The position numbers were made by a program, and so were the translations under genes. Shown piece by piece: positions 1 through 8,184 of a DNA stretch of 64,000 bases (position 1 is its first letter; every line of letters starts with the position of its first letter). The DNA comes from Mycolicibacterium sp. P1-5 (GTDB taxonomy: Bacteria > Actinomycetota > Actinomycetes > Mycobacteriales > Mycobacteriaceae): positions 111,698-175,697 of the forward strand of contig NZ_NPKT01000012.1 of NCBI RefSeq assembly GCF_008329565.1. The letters are read 5' to 3'. The notes under the pieces were generated by a model. It had not been told where the DNA came from, did not search any database, and saw only the letters and a program-made list of their open reading frames with translations.

Positions 1-508
1 CAGGCGGTGTCCGGACGAACAGGCTGGACAGGAAGCCGATCGCGATGACCATCAACAGACCCGTGATGACGCGCTCGAACACCCGCTGCCCCCGGCGGTC
101 TTGGACGGCCAGCAGCACCAGCGACACCGCCCCGGTGATCACCCCGCCGAGCAGGAACGGCAGGCCGAACAACAGTCGCAGCGCGAGCGCACCACCGACC
201 ACCTCGGCCAGGTCGGTGGCGATCGCGACCAGCTCGGCCTGCATCCAGTAGCCGATGCGGGTCGGTGTCCGGGTGTGGTCGCGTACGGCTTCGGGCAGGG
301 TGCGGCCGGTCACCAGCCCGAGCTTGGCCGACAGGTACTGGACCACTCCGGCCATCACGTTGGCCACCACGATCACCCAGACCAGCAGGAACCCGAACTG
401 GGCGCCTGCACTGATATTGGCCGCGACGTTGCCCGGGTCGACGTAGGCGATCGCGGCGACGAAGGCCGGACCAAGCAAGTACCAACCCGCGCTGCGGTCG
501 CGCGTCAC
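1..508 (-). CDS. mntH: Nramp-family Mn2+/divalent metal transporter MntH (3' end outside window)
   Basis: This is the N-terminal 169 residues of a proton-coupled manganese/iron importer in the inner membrane; the rest lies left of the window. The first membrane helix carries the Nramp metal-binding motif DPGN at residues 24-27, followed by hydrophobic segments and the family sequence VQYLSAKLGLVTGR. Reading starts at GTG 508, with GGGGA about 10 nt upstream; an in-frame TTG lies three codons earlier and a stop precedes that. A DtxR-family operator lies 42 nt upstream, consistent with control by MntR or IdeR. It is the ortholog of M. tuberculosis Rv0924c by sequence and by the order of the following genes. 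Function is confident; the exact start is less so. Confidence 0.93.
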   Translation of the reverse strand, partial: MTRDRSAGWYLLGPAFVAAIAYVDPGNVAANISAGAQFGFLLVWVIVVANVMAGVVQYLSAKLGLVTGRTLPEAVRDHTRTPTRIGYWMQAELVAIATDLAEVVGGALALRLLFGLPFLLGGVITGAVSLVLLAVQDRRGQRVFERVITGLLMVIAIGFLSSLFVRTPP

Positions 509-549
509 CTGTGCCAATCCCCGAGCTTTCTATCCGGTCCCTCAAACTC

Positions 550-568
550 AAAAGTTAGGGTAACCGAA
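550..568 (-). promoter_or_regulatory. DtxR-family (MntR/IdeR-like) operator upstream of mntH
   Basis: The core GTTAGGGTAACC (554-565) differs from the IdeR/MntR core GTTAGGCTAACC at one base, and about 14 of 19 positions match the full mycobacterial iron-box consensus. It overlaps a possible TANNNT -10 element (TAACTT on the minus strand). Placement before a Mn transporter favours MntR, but IdeR cannot be excluded from sequence. Confidence 0.65.
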
Positions 569-576
569 AGAGCTCG

Positions 577-819
577 TCACAAACCGATGAAGATCCCGCC
601 CAGTCCGATGCCGAAGCCGCCGTAGCCCCAGCCGGCCAGCGGATTCTGCAGGGCCGGGTTGGGCGAGGTGGTGATCTGGGAGTGGCCGGGCGTTTCGCAG
701 ATTGTCGTGCTGGGTCCGGTGTTGGTGCACTGCGCCGGGCGGGCCACCGCCGGGACGGCCAGCACCACACTCACGACCGCAATCAGTAGGGGAGCGCCAA
801 GAACAATCTTGGTCCGCAT
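577..819 (-). CDS. small secreted protein, paralog of its upstream neighbour
   Basis: An 80-residue protein with a clear signal peptide: MRTK, then a hydrophobic stretch to residue 25, with an AVA-like cleavage site before RPAQC. The mature part has two Cys (C31 and about C41) in a CxxTGxST...CxTPG frame and a Gly-rich end. AAGGAGG sits 6 nt before the ATG, an excellent ribosome binding site. The 110-residue neighbour at 853-1185 has the same Cys/TPG frame, so the two look like a diverged tandem duplication, 33 nt apart and probably cotranscribed. No enzymatic motif is visible and the function is unknown; export to the cell envelope or medium is inferred. Confidence 0.8.
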   Translation of the reverse strand: MRTKIVLGAPLLIAVVSVVLAVPAVARPAQCTNTGPSTTICETPGHSQITTSPNPALQNPLAGWGYGGFGIGLGGIFIGL

Positions 820-852
820 GGTGGCCTCCTTCGTGGCCGTGCGATCGAAAAG

Positions 853-1185
853 TCAGCGGCCTCCGCCGCCATGGCCGCCGCCACCGCCGCCGGGGCCGGG
901 GCCGGGGCCGCCGAAAATCAGTGCAGGACCGTAGAACTCGTCGCCCCAGGGGTAGGCGAAATCCTCCGGAACCTCGGGGGTTGCGTTGAGCTCCACATTG
1001 CCTGGGGTGGCGCACTCGGTGGTCTGGCCACCGATGACCGTGCTGCCGCCGGTGTCGACGCAGCTGGGAATCGTCGGGTTGATCAATGTCGTGTCAGCGG
1101 ATGCGGCCGGCGCAAGCGCGCCGGTAAGCACACCGGCCGCGATGATGATCGGAAAGACGTAGCGGAGCCTTTGCCGCATTGACAT
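853..1185 (-). CDS. small secreted protein with Gly/Pro-rich tail
   Basis: A 110-residue exported protein. Residues 1-30 form a signal peptide ending AASA before DTTL. The mature part repeats the CxxTGxST...CxTPG frame of the adjacent 80-residue protein and ends in a flexible GPGPGPGGGGGG-type tail (about residues 93-110). AGGAAAGGA precedes the ATG; a second ATG lies two codons in. It stands first of the two secreted genes and just downstream of the oxidoreductase pair. No function is recognised. The short tail suggests a disordered envelope-facing segment, which is inference from composition only. Confidence 0.8.
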   Translation of the reverse strand: MSMRQRLRYVFPIIIAAGVLTGALAPAASADTTLINPTIPSCVDTGGSTVIGGQTTECATPGNVELNATPEVPEDFAYPWGDEFYGPALIFGGPGPGPGGGGGGHGGGGR

Positions 1186-1203
1186 TCCTTTCCTGGCAGT
1201 TCC

Positions 1204-2280
1204 CTAACTAGGAGCGTACAGCCCTTTGCCAGTGACGAGCGGCAAGTCGATTGTGGTGCGGATGCCGGCCGGTGCCGCCACCACCGAAGGGATGGCATTG
1301 ACGAGGCGCATCGCGGTGGCCACCAACCCGGCGTGGTTGTGGTCGCCGTTGGGCGAGCCCAGGCATACATCCACGGCGTAGGACGGTTCGCCGGTGATCT
1401 CGATGCGGTAGTTGCCGCCGGGCTGGGCCGGCTGCGGCCACTCCGGATAGAGGTCCTCGCGCAGCCGGGTGACGTGTTCGAGGACGATGACCGGTGCGCC
1501 GCCGACCAATCCGATCACTTCGAAGCGCAGCCCCGCAGCCGTGCCCTTGGCGATGGTGCCTGCGGCGATCTCGATGTCCTCCGGCGCGGGCTCACGCACG
1601 TACATGTCTTCGATGCCGTCGAGTTCGAGTCCGAGCCCGGCCGCGATCTGGCGGATCACCGAGCCCCAGGCCAGACTCAGCACGCCGGGCTGCAACAGCA
1701 TCGGGATGTCGTCGAGCGGTTTGCCGAAGCCCATCACGTCGAACATCACCGTGGGACTGTCGTACGTTGCGTAATCGAGGATCTCCATGCAGCGGATCTG
1801 CTCGATGCGCTGGCAGGTGCCCGCGAGCGCCAGCGGCAGTAGGTCGTTGGCGAAGCCAGGGTCGATACCATTGACGAATAGGCTCGAATTGCCTTGCTGG
1901 GCAGCATCTTCCAGCGGCTTGATCATCTCATCGGGAATCACCTCCCACGGCCACTGCAGGAAGACCGGGCCGCTGCCGACGACGTTGATACCGGCGGCCA
2001 GGATGCGCCGGTAGTCCTCCAGCGCCTCGGGCAGCCGGTTGTCGGCCAGCGCGTTGTAGACGATGGCGTCTGGCTTGGCCGCCAGAATCGCGTCGAGATC
2101 GGTGGTGGCGGTGACGCCGCTGGCGTCGGAAAGCCCCGCCAGTTCGGCGGCGTCCTTGCCGGCCTTGGCATCCGAGGAGACCCAGACCCCGGTGAGCTCG
2201 AACGCCGGGTTGGTGATCAATGCCTTGAGCGCGTGGACACCGACATTGCCGGTGCCGACTTGTGCGACGCGAATGGCCAT
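1204..2280 (-). CDS. dihydrodipicolinate reductase-like NAD(P)-dependent oxidoreductase (Rv0926c type)
   Basis: A 358-residue protein whose N terminus has a Rossmann nucleotide-binding motif (VAQVGTGNVG, residues 5-14), followed by the DapB-like N-terminal fold. The C-terminal half is not a DapB catalytic domain, and the protein is much longer than lysine-pathway DapB (about 245-270 residues), so it is unlikely to make tetrahydrodipicolinate. GGGAG lies just before the ATG. It starts 23 nt downstream of the SDR gene and is probably cotranscribed with it. The pair keeps the Rv0927c-Rv0926c order of M. tuberculosis. Substrate unknown; a lipid or steroid-like substrate would fit the KstR-like box in front of the pair. 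Confidence 0.85.
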   Translation of the reverse strand: MAIRVAQVGTGNVGVHALKALITNPAFELTGVWVSSDAKAGKDAAELAGLSDASGVTATTDLDAILAAKPDAIVYNALADNRLPEALEDYRRILAAGINVVGSGPVFLQWPWEVIPDEMIKPLEDAAQQGNSSLFVNGIDPGFANDLLPLALAGTCQRIEQIRCMEILDYATYDSPTVMFDVMGFGKPLDDIPMLLQPGVLSLAWGSVIRQIAAGLGLELDGIEDMYVREPAPEDIEIAAGTIAKGTAAGLRFEVIGLVGGAPVIVLEHVTRLREDLYPEWPQPAQPGGNYRIEITGEPSYAVDVCLGSPNGDHNHAGLVATAMRLVNAIPSVVAAPAGIRTTIDLPLVTGKGLYAPS

Positions 2281-2303
2281 GGGCGCTCCCTAAAGGTCCG
2301 GGC

Positions 2304-3095
2304 TTACAGGTCTGGGATGGGAAGGTCGAGGTTCGGCACGATGAGGCCGCCGTCGACCTCGATCATCTTGCCGGTGAGGTAACTCGCGGCGGGCGAGGCG
2401 AGATAGACCGCGGCCGCGGCGATGTCGAGCGGATCGCCAAGTCGCTTCATGGGAGTCGCCTTCTCCATCGGGTCACGCAGCGCGTCGTTGGAGGCAACGA
2501 TTTCCAGCGCTGAGGTGAGGATGGATCCCGGTGCGATGGCGTTGACCCGGACCTTGGGGGAGAGGTCCAGCGCAGTGAGCCGGGTGTAATGCGCCAGGGC
2601 GGCTTTGGCGGTGCTGTAGGCGGCGAATCCACGCCCGGCCAGCCGGCCCATCGTCGAGGTGATGTTGATGATGTTGCCGCCGCCGGAGTGCTCGATCATC
2701 AGCGGTACGGCGGCGACAGTGAGTGCGTGCGCGGTCAGGACGTTGAAGGTGAAGGCGTCCTTCATGTCTTTGACACTGGTGTTGAGCAGGGCGTTGGGCA
2801 TCGTGCCGCCCACGTTGTTGACGACGATGTCGAGCTTGCCGAACGCCTCGACAGCGGTGCCGGCCAGTTCTGCCGTCGTCTCCGGGTGCGCGAGATCGCC
2901 GACGACGATATGGGCACGACGGCCTACCGCCTCGATCTGCTGGGCGACCGATTCCAACTCCGACCGGGTGCGCGAGCCGATGACGACGTCAGCACCGACT
3001 TCGGCGAATGCGACGGCGATTGCCGCTCCCAGGCCGCGACCGCCGCCGGTGACCACTGCAACTTGACCGTCAAGTCTGAATTTGTCGAGTATCAC
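2304..3095 (-). CDS. short-chain dehydrogenase/reductase (Rv0927c type)
   Basis: A classical SDR of 263 residues: cofactor motif [10 protein letters not shown] near residue 16, NNVGG at the NAG position, catalytic Ser in the NITSTMG strand, and YSTAK as the Tyr/Lys pair. Start is GTG 3095, because GGAAGAGGG lies just upstream and the protein then begins VILDKFRLD as in orthologs; the longer reading from 3131 adds an unrelated Arg/Cys-rich leader. The gene leads a two-gene unit with the DapB-like oxidoreductase. A KstR-like palindrome lies 75 nt upstream. Likely acts on a hydroxyl or keto group of a lipid-type substrate; the substrate itself is not visible. Confidence 0.9.
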   Translation of the reverse strand: MILDKFRLDGQVAVVTGGGRGLGAAIAVAFAEVGADVVIGSRTRSELESVAQQIEAVGRRAHIVVGDLAHPETTAELAGTAVEAFGKLDIVVNNVGGTMPNALLNTSVKDMKDAFTFNVLTAHALTVAAVPLMIEHSGGGNIINITSTMGRLAGRGFAAYSTAKAALAHYTRLTALDLSPKVRVNAIAPGSILTSALEIVASNDALRDPMEKATPMKRLGDPLDIAAAAVYLASPAASYLTGKMIEVDGGLIVPNLDLPIPDL

Positions 3096-3169
3096 GTGTC
3101 CCTCTTCCCTTGTCCGCGAACACGGTAACAAGATCAGCGAGGTTGACGACGTGGAATTCGGAACGAAAT

Positions 3170-3183
3170 TGAAACACGTTCTA
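3170..3183 (-). promoter_or_regulatory. KstR-like TetR-family box upstream of the SDR operon
   Basis: TGAAACACGTTCTA fits the KstR pattern TNNAACNNGTTNNA at every fixed position. It lies between ku and the SDR gene, 75 nt upstream of the chosen SDR start and just past the ku stop codon. Two further sites of the same type occur in this window, also before lipid-metabolism genes. Confidence 0.55.
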
Positions 3184-3188
3184 CTTCG

Positions 3189-4112
3189 TCACGACTTCTT
3201 GGCGGCAGCCTTCTTCGCAGCTTTCTTGGCCGGTGCTTTTTTGGCCGCGGTCTTCTTAGCGGGAGCCTTTTTCGCCGCCGCCTTCTTCGCCGGCGCCTCG
3301 CCGTCGGAGTCCTCCGACCCGCCCCGGCGGCGTTTGACACTGGCCTCGAGCTTCGCGAGGAGGTCGGAGACGTCCTCGGTCTCGTCGAGCTCGGCAGGCT
3401 GGTCCTCGGTGGTGAACGCCTCGCCGCCCTCGAGCTTGGCAGAGACGAGTTCCTTGAGCTGCTCCTGATAGGTATCGCGGAACTCGTCGGGCCGGAAGTC
3501 GTCGGCCATCGACTCGACGACCTGGCCGGCCATCTTCAGCTCGGCGGGCTTGATCTCGACCTCTTTGTCGAGCACCGGGAAGTCGGGGTCGCGGATCTCG
3601 TCGGGCCACAGCAGCGTGTGGATGACCATCACGTCCCGCTTGGAGAAGTCCTTGACCCGCAGCGCGGCCAGCCGGGTCTTGTTGCGCAGCGCGAAGTGCA
3701 CGATCGCCACCCGATCGGTGTCGGCGAGCGTTTTGGCCAGCAGCACATAGGACTTCGAGGATTTGCCGTCGGGCTCCAGGAAATAACTGCGGTCGTACAT
3801 CAGCGGGTCGATCTCGCTGGCGGCGACGAACTCGACCACCTCGATCTCGTGGCTGCGTTCCTCGGGCAGGGTGGCGATGTCCTCGTCGGTGATGATGACG
3901 GTCTGGCCGTCGTCGGATTCGTAGGCCTTGGCGATGTCGCGGTATTCGACGACCTCGCCGCACACCTCGCACACCCGCTTGTAGCGGATGCGGCCGTTGT
4001 CCTTGGCGTGCACCTGATGGAACTTCAGATCATGGTCCTCGGTGGCGCTGTACACCTTGACAGGGACGTTCACCAGACCGAATGCGATCGAGCCTTTCCA
4101 GATGGAACGCAT
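3189..4112 (-). CDS. ku: non-homologous end-joining protein Ku
   Basis: A 307-residue bacterial Ku, the homodimeric ring protein that binds broken DNA ends and recruits LigD. It begins MRSIWKGSIAFGLVNVPV and has the Ku core to about residue 255, then a Lys/Ala-rich tail of KKAPAKK-like repeats (about 270-307), the basic extension seen in mycobacterial Ku that aids DNA binding and end synapsis. ligD lies 290 nt away in the opposite direction, the usual mycobacterial arrangement, with a small secreted gene between. UvrD1 at 27341, the Ku-binding helicase, is also in the window. There is no obvious Shine-Dalgarno before ATG 4112, so a leaderless or weakly initiated message is possible. Confidence 0.97.
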   Translation of the reverse strand: MRSIWKGSIAFGLVNVPVKVYSATEDHDLKFHQVHAKDNGRIRYKRVCEVCGEVVEYRDIAKAYESDDGQTVIITDEDIATLPEERSHEIEVVEFVAASEIDPLMYDRSYFLEPDGKSSKSYVLLAKTLADTDRVAIVHFALRNKTRLAALRVKDFSKRDVMVIHTLLWPDEIRDPDFPVLDKEVEIKPAELKMAGQVVESMADDFRPDEFRDTYQEQLKELVSAKLEGGEAFTTEDQPAELDETEDVSDLLAKLEASVKRRRGGSEDSDGEAPAKKAAAKKAPAKKTAAKKAPAKKAAKKAAAKKS

Positions 4113-4147
4113 ATGTCCAGTATGCAGGCCTGACCGGCGATGCCGGG

Positions 4148-4372
4148 TCAGATGACGGGTTCGACGCCCGGATTGAGACCGAGCGGGGTATCCGGGTTCG
4201 CGCCAGGCGAGCCGTACATGTAGCCCTGTTCCGGCGGGTACTGGCAGAAACTGTTCATCGGGGTTTGGTCACCCGAGCAGTACGGCACATGGTCTTCCGG
4301 ATCGGCGGCGGCCTGCGGAGCGCCGATCAGCGCGGGCAGCGCCAGCAGGGCGGCCACCAGCATTCTTGTCAC
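4148..4372 (-). CDS. small secreted protein of unknown function
   Basis: A 74-residue exported protein: a short hydrophobic signal peptide with cleavage expected after QAAA (about residue 23), then an acidic, Pro/Gly-rich mature region with two Cys 11 residues apart (YCSGDQTPMNSFC). It sits in the ku-ligD divergent gap on the ku strand, ending 36 nt before ku, so it could share a transcript with ku or simply occupy the gap. A small hairpin (4132-4149) overlaps its stop codon. No catalytic motif is visible. Supported by the signal peptide and composition rather than by recognised homology. Confidence 0.6.
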   Translation of the reverse strand: MTRMLVAALLALPALIGAPQAAADPEDHVPYCSGDQTPMNSFCQYPPEQGYMYGSPGANPDTPLGLNPGVEPVI

Positions 4373-4404
4373 TGGTTAACGGTAGCAGCGGGTAATACGT
4401 TGTG

Positions 4405-6690
4405 ATGGTGAATGACGTGTGGCCGCCGGGGGCGACGAAGGGACCGCGCGTCACGCTGACCAACGCCGGCAAGGTGCTCTATCCGGCCACCGGCACCACC
4501 AAGGCCGACGTCTTCGAGTACTACACGACGATCGCCGACGTGATGTTGCCGCACATCGCAGGCCGGGCGGTCACTCGTAAGCGGTGGCCGAACGGCGTCG
4601 ACGAGCCAGCCTTCTTCGAAAAGCAGCTGGCGAGCTCCGCGCCCGGGTGGCTGGAGCGGGCAACCGTGGATCATCGTTCGGGCAGCACCACCTATCCGAT
4701 CATCGAGACCCCGACCGGGCTGGCGTGGATCGCGCAGCAGGCCTCACTGGAAGTCCACGTGCCGCAATGGCGCTTCACGCCCGATGGAAAACCAGGGCCC
4801 GCAACGCGTTTGGTGTTCGACCTGGACCCCGGTGAAGGTGTGACGATGCCGCAGCTGTGCGAGGTCGCCAACGCCGTTCGCGAGCTGATGGACGACATCG
4901 GGTTGACGGTCTACCCGCTCACCAGTGGCAGCAAGGGATTGCATCTGTATGCGCCACTGGCCGATCCGGTCAGCAGCAACGGGGCGGTGACGGTGGCCCG
5001 CCGGGTGGCTCAGCAGCTGGAGAAGAGCATGCCCAAGCTCGTCACCGCAACGATGACCAAGAGCCTGCGGGCCGGGAAGGTCTTCCTGGACTGGAGCCAG
5101 AACAACGGGTCCAAGACGACGATCGCGCCGTATTCCTTGCGGGGCCGGGAAACCCCGACGGTCGCCGCGCCCAGGACCTGGGAGGAGATCGGCGATCCCG
5201 AGTTACGGCACCTGGAGTACCACGAGGTGCTGGCGCGGGTCGCCGAGCGGGGTGATCTGCTGGCCGGGCTGGACGACGACGTGCCGCGATACGACCGGTT
5301 GACCGCCTACCGCAGCATGCGCGATGCGGCCAAGACACCCGAGCCGGTGCCCAAGGCGAAGCCCGCGGTCGGCAACAACAACACGTTCGTCATTCAAGAG
5401 CACCACGCGCGCCGGCTGCACTACGACTTCCGGCTGGAGCGCGACGGCGTGCTGGTGTCGTGGGCCGTGCCGAAGAATCTGCCGGACACCCCGGCGGTCA
5501 ACCATCTGGCCGTGCACACCGAGGATCACCCGTTGGAGTACGGGACGTTCTCCGGAGAGATTCCCAAGGGGGAGTACGGCGGCGGCAAGGTGATCATCTG
5601 GGACTCCGGGACATATGAGGCGGAGAAGTTCCGGGACTCCGGTGACGAGAAGGGCGGCGAGGTGATCGTCGACCTGCACGGCCAGCGGATCTCGGGGCGC
5701 TATGCGCTGATTCAGACCAAGGGTGACCAGTGGTTGGCGCACCGGATGAAGGAGCAGCCGGTACCCCGGTTGCAGGACTATTCGCCGATGCTCGCGACGT
5801 TGGGGTCGGTGCAGAAGCTGACCGGGTCGCAGTACGGCTTCGAGGGAAAGTTCGACGGCTACCGGCTGCTGGTCGAGATATCGGGCGGACAGCTGCGGGC
5901 ACAGTCCCGCAGCGGGCGCGACCTGACCGCCGATTATCCGCAATTGGGTGCTCTGGCAGCTGATCTCGCTGACCACGACGTGATCCTCGACGGCGAGGTG
6001 GTGGCCCTCGACGCCGATGGTGTACCGAACTTCGGCGAGATGCAGAACCGGGTGCGGGCCACCAGAATCGAATTCTGGGCGTTCGACATCCTGCGCCTCG
6101 ATGGTCGCTCACTGCTGAAGGCCAAGTACCGCGATCGGCGTAAAGTGCTCGAAACATTCGCCGAAGGAACGGATTTGATCGTGCCGCCGCTGCTCGACGG
6201 TGATGGACCGGAGGCGCTGGAGTTCTCCCGCAAAAAGAAGTGGGAAGGTGTCGTCGCCAAGAAGTGGGATTCGACGTACCAGCCTGGGCGACGGTCGGCT
6301 GCGTGGATCAAGGACAAGAACTGGAACACCCAGGAGGCAGTCATCGGCGGGTGGCGCGAGGGCAACGGCGGACGCTCGAGCGGTATCGGTGCATTGCTGC
6401 TCGGTATCCCCGATGACGGGGGCCTGCGGTTCATCGGCCGAGTGGGTACCGGGTTCTCGGACAAGGAACTGACTCGGCTCAAAAAGATCCTCGAGCCACT
6501 GCACAGCGACGAATCACCGTTTGCCACAGCACTTCCCAGAGCCGACACCAAGGGCGTCACCTATCTGCGCCCCGAACTGGTCGGCGAGGTGCGGTATGGC
6601 GAGTGGACCTCCGACGGCCGGCTGCGCCATCCCAGCTGGCGCGGTCTGCGGCCCGACAAGGCACCCGCCGACGTGGTACAGGAAGTATAG
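4405..6690 (+). CDS. ligD: multifunctional NHEJ DNA ligase LigD (POL-PE-LIG)
   Basis: ATP-dependent ligase that seals Ku-bound breaks after end processing. Three domains are visible: primase-like polymerase (about 1-290) with metal-binding DLD at about 139-141; 3'-phosphoesterase (about 320-450) beginning FVIQEHHARRLHYDFRLE with its conserved His pair at about 333-334; and an ATP-dependent ligase (about 460-761) with the adenylated lysine in EGKFDGYR at about residue 482 and the GRVGTGF motif near the OB fold. At 761 residues it matches mycobacterial LigD length and domain order. GTG 4402 immediately precedes ATG 4405; either may start translation. Transcribed away from ku, with which it acts at double-strand breaks. 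Confidence 0.97.
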   Translation: MVNDVWPPGATKGPRVTLTNAGKVLYPATGTTKADVFEYYTTIADVMLPHIAGRAVTRKRWPNGVDEPAFFEKQLASSAPGWLERATVDHRSGSTTYPIIETPTGLAWIAQQASLEVHVPQWRFTPDGKPGPATRLVFDLDPGEGVTMPQLCEVANAVRELMDDIGLTVYPLTSGSKGLHLYAPLADPVSSNGAVTVARRVAQQLEKSMPKLVTATMTKSLRAGKVFLDWSQNNGSKTTIAPYSLRGRETPTVAAPRTWEEIGDPELRHLEYHEVLARVAERGDLLAGLDDDVPRYDRLTAYRSMRDAAKTPEPVPKAKPAVGNNNTFVIQEHHARRLHYDFRLERDGVLVSWAVPKNLPDTPAVNHLAVHTEDHPLEYGTFSGEIPKGEYGGGKVIIWDSGTYEAEKFRDSGDEKGGEVIVDLHGQRISGRYALIQTKGDQWLAHRMKEQPVPRLQDYSPMLATLGSVQKLTGSQYGFEGKFDGYRLLVEISGGQLRAQSRSGRDLTADYPQLGALAADLADHDVILDGEVVALDADGVPNFGEMQNRVRATRIEFWAFDILRLDGRSLLKAKYRDRRKVLETFAEGTDLIVPPLLDGDGPEALEFSRKKKWEGVVAKKWDSTYQPGRRSAAWIKDKNWNTQEAVIGGWREGNGGRSSGIGALLLGIPDDGGLRFIGRVGTGFSDKELTRLKKILEPLHSDESPFATALPRADTKGVTYLRPELVGEVRYGEWTSDGRLRHPSWRGLRPDKAPADVVQEV

Positions 6691-6705
6691 GACCGGCGGC
6701 TCCGC

Positions 6706-7512
6706 CTAGCTCTTTTCACGATCGCTGGCAAGCGATTTGAACGCATCGGCAGTCTTTTGATCGGCGGGAAACAGGATCTCGATGGCCAATTCGGAAATCG
6801 TGACCTCGAACGGCATGTCGAAAGTGCCGAACATGCCGAAAAACGACCACTCGCCGCCGTCCGGCGCCTGGACTCTGACCGGACCGAGAGTCTGGGCGAA
6901 GTCGGATTGGCTTGCCGCGCTATGGTCTTCGCGGGGCACGCACTTCTCAAATTGCTCCAGCAGCTGCGCGAGGTGCTTGTCGGCGGTGGCGGTCAGCTGA
7001 CGCTGAAGGCGATCACGAAAGTAGACCATGACGTCGTTGGCGTTGATGATCTGCGGAATCAATTCCAGGGCCACGCGAAGGACGTTCACGGGCGGGCTGA
7101 GCAGCGCAGGATCGATGGTCGCAATGAGCGGTTGGACGGCTGTGTTTGCGGCGACGAGGTTCCAGTGACGGTCGAAGACGACCGCTGGGTACGGCTCGTG
7201 GCTCTTGAGAATACGCTCCAGCGCTTCGCGGATCGGAGCGAGTTCGGGTGCGCCGAAAGGACGCTCGGGGAACGCGGGAGCATGTCCGGCAGCGAGCAAT
7301 AACCGGTTGCGTTCGCGGAACGGGAGTTCGAGCCGCTCGCCAAGGCGCAACAGCATGTCTCGCCCAGGGCTGGAGCGGCCGGTCTCGACGAAACTCAGAT
7401 GACGCGCCGATACGCCCGCGTCGAGCGCAAGCTCCAGCTGCGTCAGCCGACGCCGCTGCCGCCATTCACGCAGCAGCGACCCGACCTGAGGGGCGGAGCC
7501 GGTGGTTGCCAT
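6706..7512 (-). CDS. XRE-family regulator with MmyB-like C-terminal domain
   Basis: A 268-residue cytoplasmic regulator. Residues about 9-65 form a Cro/CI helix-turn-helix (LREWRQRRRLTQLELALDAG, then VSARHLSFVETGRS). The remainder resembles the MmyB-like ligand-binding domain common in actinobacterial XRE proteins (VVFDRHWNLVAAN motif, about 105-117). ATG 7512 starts the family-typical MATTGSAPQVGSLLREW; the longer upstream reading crosses the divergent promoter and is rejected. It is divergent to the membrane gene at 7622 across 109 nt, suggesting control of itself and that neighbour. The ligand is unknown. Some relatives bind small acyl or aromatic molecules, but nothing here identifies one. 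Confidence 0.85.
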   Translation of the reverse strand: MATTGSAPQVGSLLREWRQRRRLTQLELALDAGVSARHLSFVETGRSSPGRDMLLRLGERLELPFRERNRLLLAAGHAPAFPERPFGAPELAPIREALERILKSHEPYPAVVFDRHWNLVAANTAVQPLIATIDPALLSPPVNVLRVALELIPQIINANDVMVYFRDRLQRQLTATADKHLAQLLEQFEKCVPREDHSAASQSDFAQTLGPVRVQAPDGGEWSFFGMFGTFDMPFEVTISELAIEILFPADQKTADAFKSLASDREKS

Positions 7513-7621
7513 TCGCACCGACTGTATCCGGAACGGGTGCGCTACTCCATTACCTCCGGGTAATCGACAAAACGACTTCCGGCCCATGACGATCACTGTC
7601 AGGACCGTGAGGAGGACGAAA

Positions 7622-8077
7622 ATGATCACATCGATTCGACGGCTGGTGTGCGGCGTCAGTGGCATCTTGATCGGCATCGCATTATTTCTGCCGTGGACCC
7701 AGCTTCAGGACGGCGATCACATTGCGTGGGGGTTGTGGAAGCTCACTTTCCCGCTCTGCGTGGCCTTGGCCGCCTGTGCACTGACCACCGCCCTCACCGG
7801 CGGACAGATCGGCCTGAACCGGCCGGATGTTTCGATTATCGGCGCGACTGATGGTCTTGGAGTAATCACCACTGTGACACTGGCATGGCTGCTGTTTTTC
7901 GACTTCCCTGGTCACGCCAGCCGCCAGCCGGCCCTCATCTTGGCGTTGGTATCGGCCGCCGCAGCAGCCCTTGCGGCCGCTGACTACCGCCCACTGCGGG
8001 GAGCACCGCTATTTCCGCGAATGGTCGATGTGCCCGACCGCAATGACCGTTTCAGGAGCCTCAGTGAATCACGTTAA
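7622..8077 (+). CDS. small membrane protein of unknown function
   Basis: A 151-residue protein with four likely membrane segments (residues about 9-25, 41-60, 75-97 and 103-121) and a charged cytoplasmic tail. ATG 7622 is chosen because GAGGAGGACG lies 4 nt upstream; longer in-frame starts lack such a site. It is divergent to the XRE/MmyB-like regulator gene and likely under its control, since no other gene shares that promoter region. No transporter or enzyme motif is recognised. Confidence 0.75.
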   Translation: MITSIRRLVCGVSGILIGIALFLPWTQLQDGDHIAWGLWKLTFPLCVALAACALTTALTGGQIGLNRPDVSIIGATDGLGVITTVTLAWLLFFDFPGHASRQPALILALVSAAAAALAAADYRPLRGAPLFPRMVDVPDRNDRFRSLSESR

Positions 8078-8184
8078 GGAAAAGGGTGTCCGAAGCGGAG
8101 GTCTGAACCCGGTGCTTCGACCGCTGCATCCGGCGTTCCCGAGCGTCGCGAGGGATATCGCTTGATGACAGGGGTTGATTCGGC

